64,000 bases of DNA from an uncultured Dehalococcoidia bacterium (GTDB taxonomy: Bacteria > Chloroflexota > Dehalococcoidia > Lucifugimonadales > GCA-2712585): positions 1,721,697-1,785,696 of the forward strand of contig OY282371.1 of the NCBI GenBank assembly GCA_958295715.1. The letters are read 5' to 3'. Both the position numbers and the translations under genes were made by a program. Below the pieces are notes generated by a model. It ran no database searches. It had not been told where the DNA came from and saw only the letters and a program-made list of their open reading frames with translations. Shown here in pieces: positions 1 through 7,177 of this stretch. Positions within the stretch are counted from its first letter, which is position 1; each line of letters starts with the position of its first letter.

Positions 1-920
1 GGGTCCCGCTGGACCGGGCTGCACCCGGAGAAGTCCAACTCCCCAATGGTCAGGGACGTCGAGTCCTGCCGCCGGCCGGGGCCGCCCTCCGGGTTCCCGT
101 CGTCGGGCAGTCCCCCGGCGATGTCCAGACCCGCGGCGTAGATGCCCCCCGGCGACGGGGCGCGCTGCCGGAGGTGACGCCCTTGAAGCTGGCTCCGCTG
201 CCCCGCCGAGAACAGGCCCCCTCGCCCCGACAGAGGCAGCAGCAGATACTGGGTGCGGAACAGGGGATGGTCCTCGCCCAGCCGCTCCCTCTCGGCCTCC
301 ACGTACTCGCGGTAGGGCGGGCTGTGCTGGGCCACCTGGTCCCACGGAACGGAGAAGCCCCGCTTAACGCCGTCCCGCCGTTCCAGTTCCAGGTTGGCGT
401 CCCGCGCCTCATCCAAAAGCGTGTGCCCGTCCCACGGGGTCCCGTACAGTACCGTGGTGACGTTGGTGGAGGCCCCCATGGGGCGGAACTCCTTGTAATA
501 CTTCTGGGGTTGAATGGACTGGGCCTCGTCCATCTCCATGAGCAGGTGGGCCGTGTTGCCCACCACGTTGGCCTGCGGCTCCGCGCTCAGGAAGATCTGG
601 CGCGCCCTGCCGAGGACCATCACGTGGCCGGCCTCCATGCGCCAGAAGCCGGAGTACCCGGCGTCGTCCAGGCGCGCTTTCAGGCGGTCGACGCTTATGA
701 GGGCCTGAGGCATGAAGGTGGGCGCGGCCTTTATCAGGTTTCCACCCCGCGCGATGGACATGGTGAGCAGAAGGGTGGCGATTTGGGCGGAAAGCTCGTT
801 CTTCCCGCCCTGACGCGCTATCTCAACGGTGAAGGTCTCACCCTTGCGATGGACGACGCTATCCATAATCGCCCTTCCAATCTCCAACTGGTACGGCCTC
901 AGGGGCTGCAAACGTCCCAT
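1..920 (-). CDS. Phage terminase large subunit, partial (3' end beyond window)
   Basis: Packaging motor ATPase/nuclease of a tailed phage or phage-derived element. The frame is open for 306 codons from an ATG at 920 to the window edge, with a strong AAAGGAGG ribosome site just upstream. Residues 35-42 read ARQGGKNE, a terminase-style Walker A variant; LLMEMDEAQ (126-134) is Walker B plus catalytic Glu; GTPW near 160 fits the coupling motif. GLDIAGG near 264-270 fits the first acidic strand of the RNase H-like nuclease. The C-terminal nuclease lies outside the window. It is the last visible gene of a packed minus-strand cluster. Other P-loop families are less likely because the motif order and the GLD nuclease start match terminases. 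Confidence 0.8.
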   Translation of the reverse strand, partial: MGRLQPLRPYQLEIGRAIMDSVVHRKGETFTVEIARQGGKNELSAQIATLLLTMSIARGGNLIKAAPTFMPQALISVDRLKARLDDAGYSGFWRMEAGHVMVLGRARQIFLSAEPQANVVGNTAHLLMEMDEAQSIQPQKYYKEFRPMGASTNVTTVLYGTPWDGHTLLDEARDANLELERRDGVKRGFSVPWDQVAQHSPPYREYVEAERERLGEDHPLFRTQYLLLPLSGRGGLFSAGQRSQLQGRHLRQRAPSPGGIYAAGLDIAGGLPDDGNPEGGPGRRQDSTSLTIGELDFSGCSPVQRD

Positions 921-934
921 CCCAGGCCTCCTTT

Positions 935-1153
935 CTACGCCAGTAGCCGTATGACCAGGTCGGTTATCACGGCCCCCAGGATTATGAGAAGCAGCGCGTT
1001 GACGCGGCCCTTCACCTCGTCAAACTGCTTTTGGAGATGCTCTATGCGAAGGTCCAGCAGGGCCTCCGGGGCAGGTGGCGGCTGGGGCGGCCGCCAAAGC
1101 TTCTTGCTCCCGACGACCCGGCGCAGGGCCTTGCCAAGCTCCGTGGTCTTCAC
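935..1153 (-). CDS. Small coiled-coil protein with C-terminal membrane segment (phage module)
   Basis: A 72-residue protein of no recognised family. It starts at a GTG whose bases overlap the TGA of the preceding gene (GTGA junction), so translation is probably coupled. Residues about 28-48 form a charged amphipathic helix (LRIEHLQKQFDEVKGRV), and residues about 50-72 are a hydrophobic membrane segment that ends the protein. This soluble-helix plus tail-anchor layout recalls XhlA-type haemolysin/holin accessory proteins, but similarity cannot be shown by eye. It lies 14 bases upstream of the terminase gene. Confidence 0.6.
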   Translation of the reverse strand: MKTTELGKALRRVVGSKKLWRPPQPPPAPEALLDLRIEHLQKQFDEVKGRVNALLLIILGAVITDLVIRLLA

Positions 1154-1467
1154 TGGGCGGCGCTCCCAATCTCCAACTCCCTGCCCAACCCGTTGAGGAC
1201 GCCCACTATGTTGTCGTACAGGTCATCCTTGGCCTTGGGCGACAGCTTGTAGCGGAAGGCCACGGCCTTGATGAGCAGGTCAATCCCCTTGTAGAGGAGG
1301 CCCAGGTTGTCGGGCTGCTCCTCCACAAGCTCCCGCAGCTTCATGCGCAGTAGGGCTATCTCCTCGTCGATGCCCTCCAACCCCCGCGCCTCGGAGAGCC
1401 TGACCCGGCCCGCCTTGGAGAGGACGTCGGCGTAGAACTCCCGGGCGGCCGGCTTGGTCTTAGCCAC
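1150..1467 (-). CDS. Hypothetical phage-module protein
   Basis: About 105 residues, mostly alpha-helical and charged, no recognised domain. A TTG lies further upstream (1491), but the GTG at 1467 has a GGAGG nine bases before it and is preferred. The N-terminus is basic (AKTKPAAREF); the middle has leucine-rich helices (IALLRMKLRELVEEQ). Size and position directly before the terminase cluster would suit a small terminase subunit or a head-region protein; that is inference from position only. It overlaps its upstream neighbour by 8 bases and its downstream neighbour by 4. Confidence 0.55.
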   Translation of the reverse strand: MAKTKPAAREFYADVLSKAGRVRLSEARGLEGIDEEIALLRMKLRELVEEQPDNLGLLYKGIDLLIKAVAFRYKLSPKAKDDLYDNIVGVLNGLGRELEIGSAAQ

Positions 1468-1609
1468 CGGCTTCACCCTCCAGGGCCTCAAGCAACCCGG
1501 GCAAGGCGTCCTCCGGCACGGTGAGGGCCGACCGGAGCATCCCCAACAGGAGATACAGCGACGCCAATTCCCACTGCTCCTCAGCTATGGCCGCTTCCAA
1601 ACTTATCAT
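1460..1609 (-). CDS. 49-residue hypothetical protein (phage module)
   Basis: A short acidic protein (MISLEAAIAEEQWELASLYL at the N-terminus, ending EALEGEAGG). It begins one base after the TAG of the preceding gene and its TAA overlaps the start of the next. A GGAGGAG lies about 11 bases before the ATG. Support comes from the perfect fit in a chain of overlapping genes, the ribosome site and the helical leucine pattern rather than homology. Function unknown. Confidence 0.45.
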   Translation of the reverse strand: MISLEAAIAEEQWELASLYLLLGMLRSALTVPEDALPGLLEALEGEAGG

Positions 1610-1610
1610 C

Positions 1611-1952
1611 CTAAGCGCCACTCCTCCCGGCGGCGGGGCCGCCCTTCTTCAGTCTCGCCATCACAAAGCTCAAGACCAGCAGGGACGCCGCAAGGGGAAG
1701 CAGGCCCACGAAGAACCGCAGCTTTGCGCTCTCCAGCATCTCCCCCGCCCCGCTCCCGGTGATGGAGGGCAGGAGGCCCAGAAAGAGGCTCTGGAGCATG
1801 AAGGCCAGGCTGATTACCGCCAGGGTGAAGGCCCCCAGGCGGCGGCGCCTCTGCCGCGCGGCGTAGATGAGAAACCGCGCCGCGTTGAAGCCGCCGGCCA
1901 ATGCCGTCAACCAACTCTGAAGGACGAGGGCCCACTCCCAACCACCTATCAA
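1611..1952 (-). CDS. Three-helix membrane protein, first gene of phage module
   Basis: About 113 residues with three hydrophobic stretches (near LVLQSWLTALAG, FTLAVISLAFMLQSLF and FFVGLLPLAASLLVLSFVM) separated by basic turns. I prefer a TTG start at 1952, six bases after a TGGAGG; an ATG at 1982 in the same frame lacks a ribosome site and would begin almost at the transcription start. Its promoter sits directly upstream. The family is not recognised; a holin-like or membrane-anchoring role is possible. Confidence 0.5.
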   Translation of the reverse strand: MIGGWEWALVLQSWLTALAGGFNAARFLIYAARQRRRRLGAFTLAVISLAFMLQSLFLGLLPSITGSGAGEMLESAKLRFFVGLLPLAASLLVLSFVMARLKKGGPAAGRSGA

Positions 1953-1998
1953 CGGCTGCCTCCATCTCCGACCACCTGTCATGGAAAGACTGCCGCCA

Positions 1999-2027
1999 AT
2001 AATAGAATTGTTGTTCTGTTATGTCAA
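1999..2027 (-). promoter_or_regulatory. Strong sigma-70-type promoter for phage module
   Basis: On the minus strand, TTGACA (2027-2022) and TATTAT (2004-1999) are separated by 17 bases of AT-rich sequence. This is among the best housekeeping-promoter matches in the window. It faces the small membrane gene and the terminase and is divergent from tRNA-Leu. Confidence 0.75.
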
Positions 2028-2076
2028 GGGGCGGCAGTCGCTCCCGCACCATCTTCCGGCTCAGCGGCGTCCGATG

Positions 2077-2105
2077 TGGAAAGACGGCGCGTCAAGGGTT
2101 AGAAT
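2077..2105 (+). promoter_or_regulatory. Probable tRNA-Leu promoter
   Basis: TGGAAA and TAGAAT separated by 17 bases end 8 bases before the tRNA. The -35 box is only a partial match; position supports it. Confidence 0.45.
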
Positions 2106-2113
2106 AGCCCTAG

Positions 2114-2199
2114 GCCGAAGTGGCGGAATGGTAGACGCGCCGGTCTCAAAAACCGGTGGGGGCAACCCCGTGTCGGTTCGACTCCGACCTTCGGCACCA
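2114..2199 (+). tRNA. tRNA-Leu (anticodon CAA)
   Basis: An 86-nt tRNA including an encoded CCA. The acceptor arms GCCGAAG and CTTCGGC pair fully; the D arm is followed by an anticodon stem CCGGT/ACCGG around the loop CTCAAAA, giving anticodon CAA (reads UUG). A long class II variable arm (GGGG/CCCC) and a canonical GGTTCGACTCC T-loop follow. It is read away from the phage-like genes, which lie on its 5' side; a repeat block begins about 20 bases after it. Confidence 0.96.
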
Positions 2200-2219
2200 C
2201 GCCACCCCCGCCCCGGGAG

Positions 2220-2760
2220 CCCTTCCCGTCATTCCCGCCTCTCCCTTCCCGTCATTCCCGTGCAGGCGGGAATCCAGGAACCCTACATAACAAGACCAAC
2301 GCCCCAAATCCCGGCGCCAACGCGTAGGGGCGTCCCCCTCGGTGGGAGTGAGGCTCGGCCTCTTCGCCCCCGTCCACGGCTAAGCCGATGCGCCCCCACT
2401 CTTGGCGCGTTGTTGCGCGGTTGCCCCGTAGCAACCGAGGTAAGAAAGATGGATTCCCGCCTGCGCGGGAATGACGGGCAAGGAGTAGGCGAACCGCGAA
2501 TGACGGACAGGGGGGAGATGCGCCGCGGCTTCTGGCGTCGGTCCTGCGACGTGGCGGGGGATGGATTCCCGCCTGCGCGGGAATGACGGAAAAGGGGAGC
2601 CGGGCGACGGGGGCCGGGGTCGTCCCCGCCGGCGCTGCGACGCCGCGCGGCGGAGGCCGCACATCCACGCGCCACGGCAGTACCAACGCTCTTCAAAACA
2701 AGGTGGGCGCGCGCGCCCTTCCCGCCTGCGCGGGAATGACGGGTAGGGAGTAGGCGAACC
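2220..2760. repeat. Intergenic repeat block A (ATTCCCG palindromes)
   Basis: Holds four copies of the window's main palindrome (ATTCCCGCCTGCGCGGGAAT and variants) near 2246-2272, 2450-2476, 2562-2588 and 2718-2742. The first two are in opposite orientation and bound a roughly 235-bp segment, like terminal inverted repeats; the segment ends GTAAGAAAGATGG before the second arm, wording seen again in blocks B and C. The last copy carries the GGGCGC/GCGCCC companion motif. No gene is supported here. Confidence 0.85.
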
Positions 2761-2814
2761 GCTAAAACCGGCCAAAGCCGCCGTAAAGGATATCTCAAGG
2801 CCGCGCCCCTATGT

Positions 2815-2820
2815 TATAAT
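2815..2820 (+). promoter_or_regulatory. -10 box of the DUF4389 gene
   Basis: A perfect TATAAT about 49 bases before the start codon. No good -35 hexamer is visible at the expected spacing. Confidence 0.5.
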
Positions 2821-2868
2821 GCCGTGGCTATTCCAACCCACGCGGGAATATCATAAGGAGGTGTAACC

Positions 2869-3483
2869 ATGGCCTATAGCTCAGCCGCTCCGGTGACCCT
2901 CGAAATCGAATCGCCGTTAAACCTATCTCGCCCTCATCTGCTCCTCAAGGTCTTTCTTGGCTTTATCTACGTAGGCATCCCTCACGGCATCATCCTGTAC
3001 TTTTACGGAATAGCAACCTATATCGCCAGCCTCATCGCCTTCGTAGCCGTACTCATCACAACCAGGTACCCCCAAGGAATCTTCGACTTCATCGTCGGAT
3101 ACCACCGTTGGAACACGCGGGTCGCGGCCTATTCGCAACTCTTTATGACCGACAAGTACCCGCCCTTCTCCGCGTCTTCCAAGGCCGACTACCCCGTCGA
3201 CCTCAGAATCCAGCGTCCGGAGAACCTCTCCAGGGGGCTGGCCCTGCTGAAGTTCCTCTTCGGCTGGCTCTACGTGGGCATTCCCCACGGGCTCGCCCTC
3301 ATCGTCTACGGCCTGCTCGTCTTATTCGCCATGATTTACACCTTCTTCTACATCCTCTTCACCGGCAGGTATCCCCTACAGATATTCCACTTCACCGTGG
3401 GATTACTCCGGTGGAGTATGCGGGTCGACGCCTACCTGTCATACATGCGGGACGAGTACCCCCCCTTCAACGGCAGGCCCTAA
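2869..3483 (+). CDS. Membrane protein with two DUF4389 repeats
   Basis: A 204-residue integral membrane protein of unknown function. It is an internal duplication: residues about 20-103 and 120-202 each hold PxxLLKxxxGxxYVGIPHG, a hydrophobic helix, TxRYPxxIFxFxVG, RW, and a closing D/EYPPF. These are hallmarks of DUF4389, whose members often carry one or two such units. Each unit has about two membrane segments. The start has an ideal AAGGAGGTG six bases before the ATG. The gene stands alone; a CCGTTGGG/CCCAACGG hairpin at about 3496-3530 follows it without a T-run. Confidence 0.88.
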   Translation: MAYSSAAPVTLEIESPLNLSRPHLLLKVFLGFIYVGIPHGIILYFYGIATYIASLIAFVAVLITTRYPQGIFDFIVGYHRWNTRVAAYSQLFMTDKYPPFSASSKADYPVDLRIQRPENLSRGLALLKFLFGWLYVGIPHGLALIVYGLLVLFAMIYTFFYILFTGRYPLQIFHFTVGLLRWSMRVDAYLSYMRDEYPPFNGRP

Positions 3484-3598
3484 GTCCAGCCGCGTCCGTT
3501 GGGGCCGAGGTTCTCGAACGGTCCCAACGGACCGCTCAACGCCAGGGTCCGGGTTCCCGCGCAGGCGGGAGTATCCCGGTGGAAGCGGCCGCCGCCGC

Positions 3599-3627
3599 TT
3601 GACAGCCCCGCGGCCCCTGGGTAAACT
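3599..3627 (+). promoter_or_regulatory. Promoter of the acyl dehydratase/SDR operon
   Basis: TTGACA, 17 bases, TAAACT. It ends 27 bases before the ATG of the first dehydratase gene; no other good promoter is seen before the next three genes. Confidence 0.6.
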
Positions 3628-3654
3628 CGTGGCTCACTGAGGGAGGAGTTGCCC

Positions 3655-4113
3655 ATGCCCGACGCGGCCCCGGACGTTGAATCTCTAAGGAAACGATTTC
3701 TTGGGCAGATAAGCCCCCCGGAGGTCATGGAGGTGGAGAAGGGCCACGTCATCGCCTTCGCCAAGGCCATTGACGACCCCAACCCCCTCTGGAACGACGA
3801 GGCCCAGGCCCGCCAGTCCCACCTCGGCGGGATGGTGGCGCCGCCGACCTTCCTCCGCGCCGCCCGCACCCAGCGCCTGGAAGACCTGCCCCCCGACTTC
3901 CCCTACACCCGCCTCCTGGATGGCGGCAGCGAGTGGGAGTACTTTGAGGCCGTTAGGCCCGGCGACCGGATAACCGCCGTCAACAGGATAGCCGACATCT
4001 TCTCCCGCGCCGGAAGCCTGGGCCCCATGATATTCGTGGTCAGCGAGACCACCTACACCAACCAGTTCGGACGGGTGGCCGCCACCCAGAAGAACACCTC
4101 CATACGATACTGA
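3655..4113 (+). CDS. FAS1-like/MaoC N-terminal-type dehydratase subunit
   Basis: A 152-residue hot-dog-fold protein of the FAS1-like dehydratase type, which pairs with a MaoC-type partner to hydrate or dehydrate enoyl/3-hydroxyacyl thioesters. Visible marks are the early helix VIAFAKAIDDPNPLWND, the GGMVAPPTFL segment that follows it in the family, and the C-terminal strands ending in TNQFGRVAATQ. The ATG at 3655, six bases after GGGAGGAG, is chosen over the in-frame TTG two codons earlier. This subunit type usually lacks the catalytic Asp/His, which sit in the next gene 13 bases on. The substrate cannot be told. Confidence 0.82.
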   Translation: MPDAAPDVESLRKRFLGQISPPEVMEVEKGHVIAFAKAIDDPNPLWNDEAQARQSHLGGMVAPPTFLRAARTQRLEDLPPDFPYTRLLDGGSEWEYFEAVRPGDRITAVNRIADIFSRAGSLGPMIFVVSETTYTNQFGRVAATQKNTSIRY

Positions 4114-4126
4114 GAGGCCCCCTTCA

Positions 4127-4564
4127 ATGACCGATTACCCCTATTGGGAAGACGTGAAGGAGGGCGACGAGCTACCCCCCCTCACCAAGCGACCCACCAC
4201 CCGGCAGCTGGTCAGGTACGCCGGGGTCTCCGGCGACTTCTACGAGATTCACTACGACAAGGAGTTCGCCATAAGCACGGGCCTTCCGGGGGTAATCCTC
4301 CACGGCGCCCTCAACAGCGCCTTCCTGGGCCAACTCGTCATCGACTGGATGGGGCCGAGGGGCGTCCTCAAGAAGCTGGGCTGCCAGTACAGAGGAATGT
4401 CCAAGCCCGGCGACGTCCTCACCTGCAAGGGCGTTGTGACCAAGAAGCGCTTGCAGGACGGCGAGGGCCTCGTGGACTGCGAGGTGTGGGTGGAGGACCA
4501 GACGGGCAGGAAGTTCACCCCGGGCTGGGCCACCGCGGCCCTGCCGGTGAGAGCGGCCACATAA
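4127..4564 (+). CDS. MaoC-type acyl dehydratase (R-hydratase-like)
   Basis: A 145-residue hot-dog protein. It carries the R-specific hydratase signature as SGDFYEIHYDKEFA (near residues 36-49), with the catalytic Asp and His of the D-x4-H hydratase motif, followed by GVILHGALNSAFLG. With the preceding FAS1-like subunit it should form a heteromeric enoyl-thioester hydratase/3-hydroxyacyl dehydratase. The two downstream short-chain dehydrogenases would oxidise the 3-hydroxyacyl product, so the four genes look like part of a beta-oxidation-like or polyketide/sterol side-chain pathway. The thiolase and acyl-CoA ligase are not in this window. Confidence 0.85.
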   Translation: MTDYPYWEDVKEGDELPPLTKRPTTRQLVRYAGVSGDFYEIHYDKEFAISTGLPGVILHGALNSAFLGQLVIDWMGPRGVLKKLGCQYRGMSKPGDVLTCKGVVTKKRLQDGEGLVDCEVWVEDQTGRKFTPGWATAALPVRAAT

Positions 4565-4630
4565 ATTCCACCCCGGCGCGGCGGCCCCATGCGCCCCGCG
4601 CGCTAAGCCGGCCGGACAAAGGAGATTAAG

Positions 4631-5557
4631 ATGGCGGGAGTTCTACAGGGCAAGACGGCCATAGTAACGGGCGCGGGCAGAGGCATAGGCCGCGGCGTCG
4701 CCCTGCTCATGGCCCAGCAGGGGGCCAACCTCGTCGTCGCCGACCCGGGCGCAAGCCTCGACGGCTCCGGCGGCTCCTCCTCCATCGCCGACTCCGTGGT
4801 CGACGAAATCACCGCAGCCGGCGGCCAGGCCGTCGCTTCCTACCACTCTGTGGCCTCCATGGACGGCGGCCAGGCCATCGTACAGACCGCCCTGGATTCC
4901 TTTGGAAGACTCGACATCGTCGTCACCTGCGCCGGCATCCTCAGGGACCGCATGATCTTCAACATGACCGAGGAGGAGTGGGACTCGGTCATCGCCGTCC
5001 ACCTGAAGGGCACCTTCACCGTGGTCAAGCACGCATCCATCCTGTTCAGGCAGCAGCGCTCCGGGCGCATCATCACCTTCAGCTCCGAGTCGGGTCTCAT
5101 GGGAAACTCCGGCCAGGCCAACTACGGCGCCGCCAAGTCGGGTATAGCCGGGTTCACCAAGGTTCTGGCCAGGGACCTGGGCAGGTACGGCGTCACGGCC
5201 AACTCCATAGCCCCCAGGGCCTACACCCGGATGACCTCGGAGATACCCGCCGCCGCCAGCCAGATACGGGCGCAGCAGGGCGTGGCCGCCATTGAGGGGG
5301 AGGAGGACTTGGAGTCGGCCAACCCGGAGGATGTCGCCCCTTTCACCGTCTTTCTCGCCAGCGACCACGCCGCCAACGTCAACGGCCAGACCTTTTTGGT
5401 CTACGGCGGCGTGGTCTCCCTTCTATCCCAACCCAGGCCTGAGCGGTCCATCTTCAACGGCGAGGCCCGGTGGGACCTGGACGCCCTGGCCCCCCTGGCC
5501 CGCGGCCTCCTGACGGCGGACGTTCCCAACCCCGCGCCGCCACAGCCGCCGCGGTAA
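4631..5557 (+). CDS. Short-chain dehydrogenase, copy 1 of tandem pair
   Basis: A 308-residue NAD(P)-dependent SDR oxidoreductase. The cofactor motif TGAGRGIG is at residues about 14-21 and the active-site YGAAK in the middle, with the catalytic Ser in FSSESG. The classical NNAG reads TCAG. The VVADPGASLDGSGGSS insert resembles the dehydrogenase unit of multifunctional 3-hydroxyacyl-CoA dehydrogenases (HSD17B4-like), fitting the two dehydratase genes upstream. AAGGAG lies eight bases before the ATG. The first ~190 residues are almost identical to the next gene; the C-terminal 110 residues have diverged, including the TRMTSEI segment near the substrate. Confidence 0.85.
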   Translation: MAGVLQGKTAIVTGAGRGIGRGVALLMAQQGANLVVADPGASLDGSGGSSSIADSVVDEITAAGGQAVASYHSVASMDGGQAIVQTALDSFGRLDIVVTCAGILRDRMIFNMTEEEWDSVIAVHLKGTFTVVKHASILFRQQRSGRIITFSSESGLMGNSGQANYGAAKSGIAGFTKVLARDLGRYGVTANSIAPRAYTRMTSEIPAAASQIRAQQGVAAIEGEEDLESANPEDVAPFTVFLASDHAANVNGQTFLVYGGVVSLLSQPRPERSIFNGEARWDLDALAPLARGLLTADVPNPAPPQPPR

Positions 5558-5588
5558 GGGCCACCCATTTGAACGCAACGGAGTAGCC

Positions 5589-6497
5589 ATGAGAGAACTC
5601 CTTAAGGGCAAGACGGCCATAGTAACGGGCGCGGGCAGAGGCATAGGCCGCGGCGTAGCCCTGCTCATGGCCCAGCAGGGGGCCAACCTCGTCGTCGCCG
5701 ACCCGGGCGCAAGCCTCGACGGCTCCGGCGGCTCCTCCTCCATCGCCGACTCAGTGGTCGACGAAATCACCACCGGCGGCGGCCAGGCCGTCGCTTCCTA
5801 CGACTCCGTGGCCTCCATGGACGGCGGCCAGGCCATCGTCCAAACGGCCTTGGACTCCTTTGGACGACTGGATATCGTCGTCACCTGCGCCGGCATCCTC
5901 AGGGACCGCATGATATTCAACATGACCGAGGAGGAGTGGGACTCGGTTATCGCCGTCCACCTGAAGGGCACCTTCACCTTAGCCAAGCACGCGTCCATCC
6001 TGTTCAGGCAGCAGCGCTCCGGACGCTTCATCACCTTTAGCTCCACCTCCGGGCTTATCGGCAACTCCGGCCAGGCCAACTACGGCGCCGCCAAGGACGG
6101 CGTGGCCGGCCTGACCAGGGTCATGGCCCGGGACCTGGGCAGGTACGGCGTCACGGCCAACTCCATAGCCCCCAGCGCCGAGACCCGCATGATAGGCGCC
6201 GTGCCCGACGCGTCGCGCCAACTGCGGGCGGCCCAGGGCATCGCGGGGGCGGGGGGCGGCGCCCTGCGGGGGCACCCCGACGACGTGGCCCCCTTCGTGA
6301 CGTGGCTGGCGTCGGACGAGGCCGCCCACGTCAACGGCCAGGTCTTCTACGTCACCAACGGCCTCGTGAGCCTGCTCAACCAGCCCCAAGCCGCCCGGAC
6401 CATCAACAAAGAGGGCAGGTGGACGGTGGATGAGCTTATAAAGGTATTCCCCATAACTTTAGGCGTGGACCTGTACAACCCGGCCCCGGCTCCTTAG
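5589..6497 (+). CDS. Short-chain dehydrogenase, copy 2 of tandem pair
   Basis: A 302-residue paralogue of the preceding gene with the same TGAGRGIG, TCAG and YGAAK motifs and the same HSD17B4-like insert. It starts 31 bases after copy 1 with GGAG six bases before the ATG. DNA from about 5608 to 6170 matches 4654-5216 with only scattered, mostly silent changes, so the duplication is recent or kept alike by gene conversion. Beyond the TRM motif the proteins part (GAGGGALRGHP here), suggesting a changed substrate pocket. Its last codons are also copied into the downstream tail repeat. Confidence 0.85.
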   Translation: MRELLKGKTAIVTGAGRGIGRGVALLMAQQGANLVVADPGASLDGSGGSSSIADSVVDEITTGGGQAVASYDSVASMDGGQAIVQTALDSFGRLDIVVTCAGILRDRMIFNMTEEEWDSVIAVHLKGTFTLAKHASILFRQQRSGRFITFSSTSGLIGNSGQANYGAAKDGVAGLTRVMARDLGRYGVTANSIAPSAETRMIGAVPDASRQLRAAQGIAGAGGGALRGHPDDVAPFVTWLASDEAAHVNGQVFYVTNGLVSLLNQPQAARTINKEGRWTVDELIKVFPITLGVDLYNPAPAP

Positions 6498-6620
6498 GAG
6501 CGACGCCGCGCCCCGACCCGTCCCGCTAACCCTGCGAGGGGGCGTAGACCTCTACAACCCGGCCCCGGCTCCCCAGGGGTGACGCCGCGCCCCGGCCCGC
6601 CCTGCTAACCCTGCGAGGGG
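6462..6620. repeat. 79-bp direct duplication across convergent gene ends
   Basis: Two units of about 79 bases lie head to tail (about 6462-6540 and 6541-6620, roughly 90% alike). Each contains the 3' tail of the dehydrogenase (TACAACCCGGCCCCGGCTCC) and the reversed 3' tail of the GNAT gene (CTAACCCTGCGAGGGGGCG). The first unit supplies the real dehydrogenase stop, the second the real GNAT stop. The outer halves are spare copies. Confidence 0.8.
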
Positions 6621-7177
6621 GCGGCCAAGGCGTCCCTTGCGGCCAACTTCTCCTCCCGCACCCGCTCCCAACGGCCCCGGCGTATCTCCATCAGGATGAA
6701 CTTCCGCTCAGACCGCCGCACCGTTCTAACGGCGTCGAAACCGCACTTCTCAAAGCACCGCCGCGCCCGCGTGTTCCAGTCCAGGGTGTGCAGGTAGAGG
6801 CGGTTCATTTTCATGGACGAGAAGACGTGGTCCAGCAGCGTGACCATCACGTCGAAGCCGTAACCGTTATTCCAGTAGCCGCGGTCGCCTATCATAATGC
6901 CTATCTCGGCCTCGCGGTTGATGACGTCGATGTCGTAACACATGCAGTTGCCTATGTAGACGCCGTCCATAGTGTCAACGGACATCCGCTTCACCCACAC
7001 CATGGGCTGCTCCAACTGGCCGCGGAAGACGCGTAGAAACTCATCGTAGCCCATCGACAAGGGCAGGGCCGCGTCCAACTCCGAAAGCTCCGGGTCCGAC
7101 CGCCACAGGTACTCATTCCAGGCGTCGGCCAGCCTCTTCTCCCTCAGCGCCACCCTGCCGCCCTGCAAGAGGGCCAC
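6605..7177 (-). CDS. GNAT-family N-acetyltransferase (RimJ/RimL-like)
   Basis: A 190-residue acetyl-CoA-dependent acyltransferase. The fold is recognisable from the N-terminal VALREKRLADAWNEYLW, the central beta strand AEIGIMIGDRGYWNNGYGFDVM (acetyl-CoA binding, RimJ-like G/W-x-x-G/N pattern), and the RLYLHTLDWNTRARRCFEKCGF block that closes RimJ/RimL-type enzymes. The acceptor may be a protein N-terminus, an amine or an antibiotic and cannot be told. The GTG start shares one base with the TAG of the Nudix gene, so the two are translationally coupled. It converges with the dehydrogenase. Confidence 0.85.
   Translation of the reverse strand: MALLQGGRVALREKRLADAWNEYLWRSDPELSELDAALPLSMGYDEFLRVFRGQLEQPMVWVKRMSVDTMDGVYIGNCMCYDIDVINREAEIGIMIGDRGYWNNGYGFDVMVTLLDHVFSSMKMNRLYLHTLDWNTRARRCFEKCGFDAVRTVRRSERKFILMEIRRGRWERVREEKLAARDALAAPSQG

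Noticed and set aside
174-1196. A 340-codon plus-strand open frame at the left edge
   Set aside because: It lies opposite the terminase and two overlapping small genes, which have ribosome sites, overlaps and terminase motifs.
1606-2052. A minus-strand frame starting MVRERLPPLDITEQQFYYWRQ
   Set aside because: Its start lies upstream of the -35 box of the promoter at 1999-2027, and its distal part reads across the three-helix membrane gene in another frame.
2114-2199. tRNA-Leu 3' end as an attachment site for the phage-like module
   Set aside because: The phage-like genes are on the tRNA's 5' side, whereas integration normally uses the 3' half. No repeated copy of the 3' end was found in the window, so no att site is annotated.
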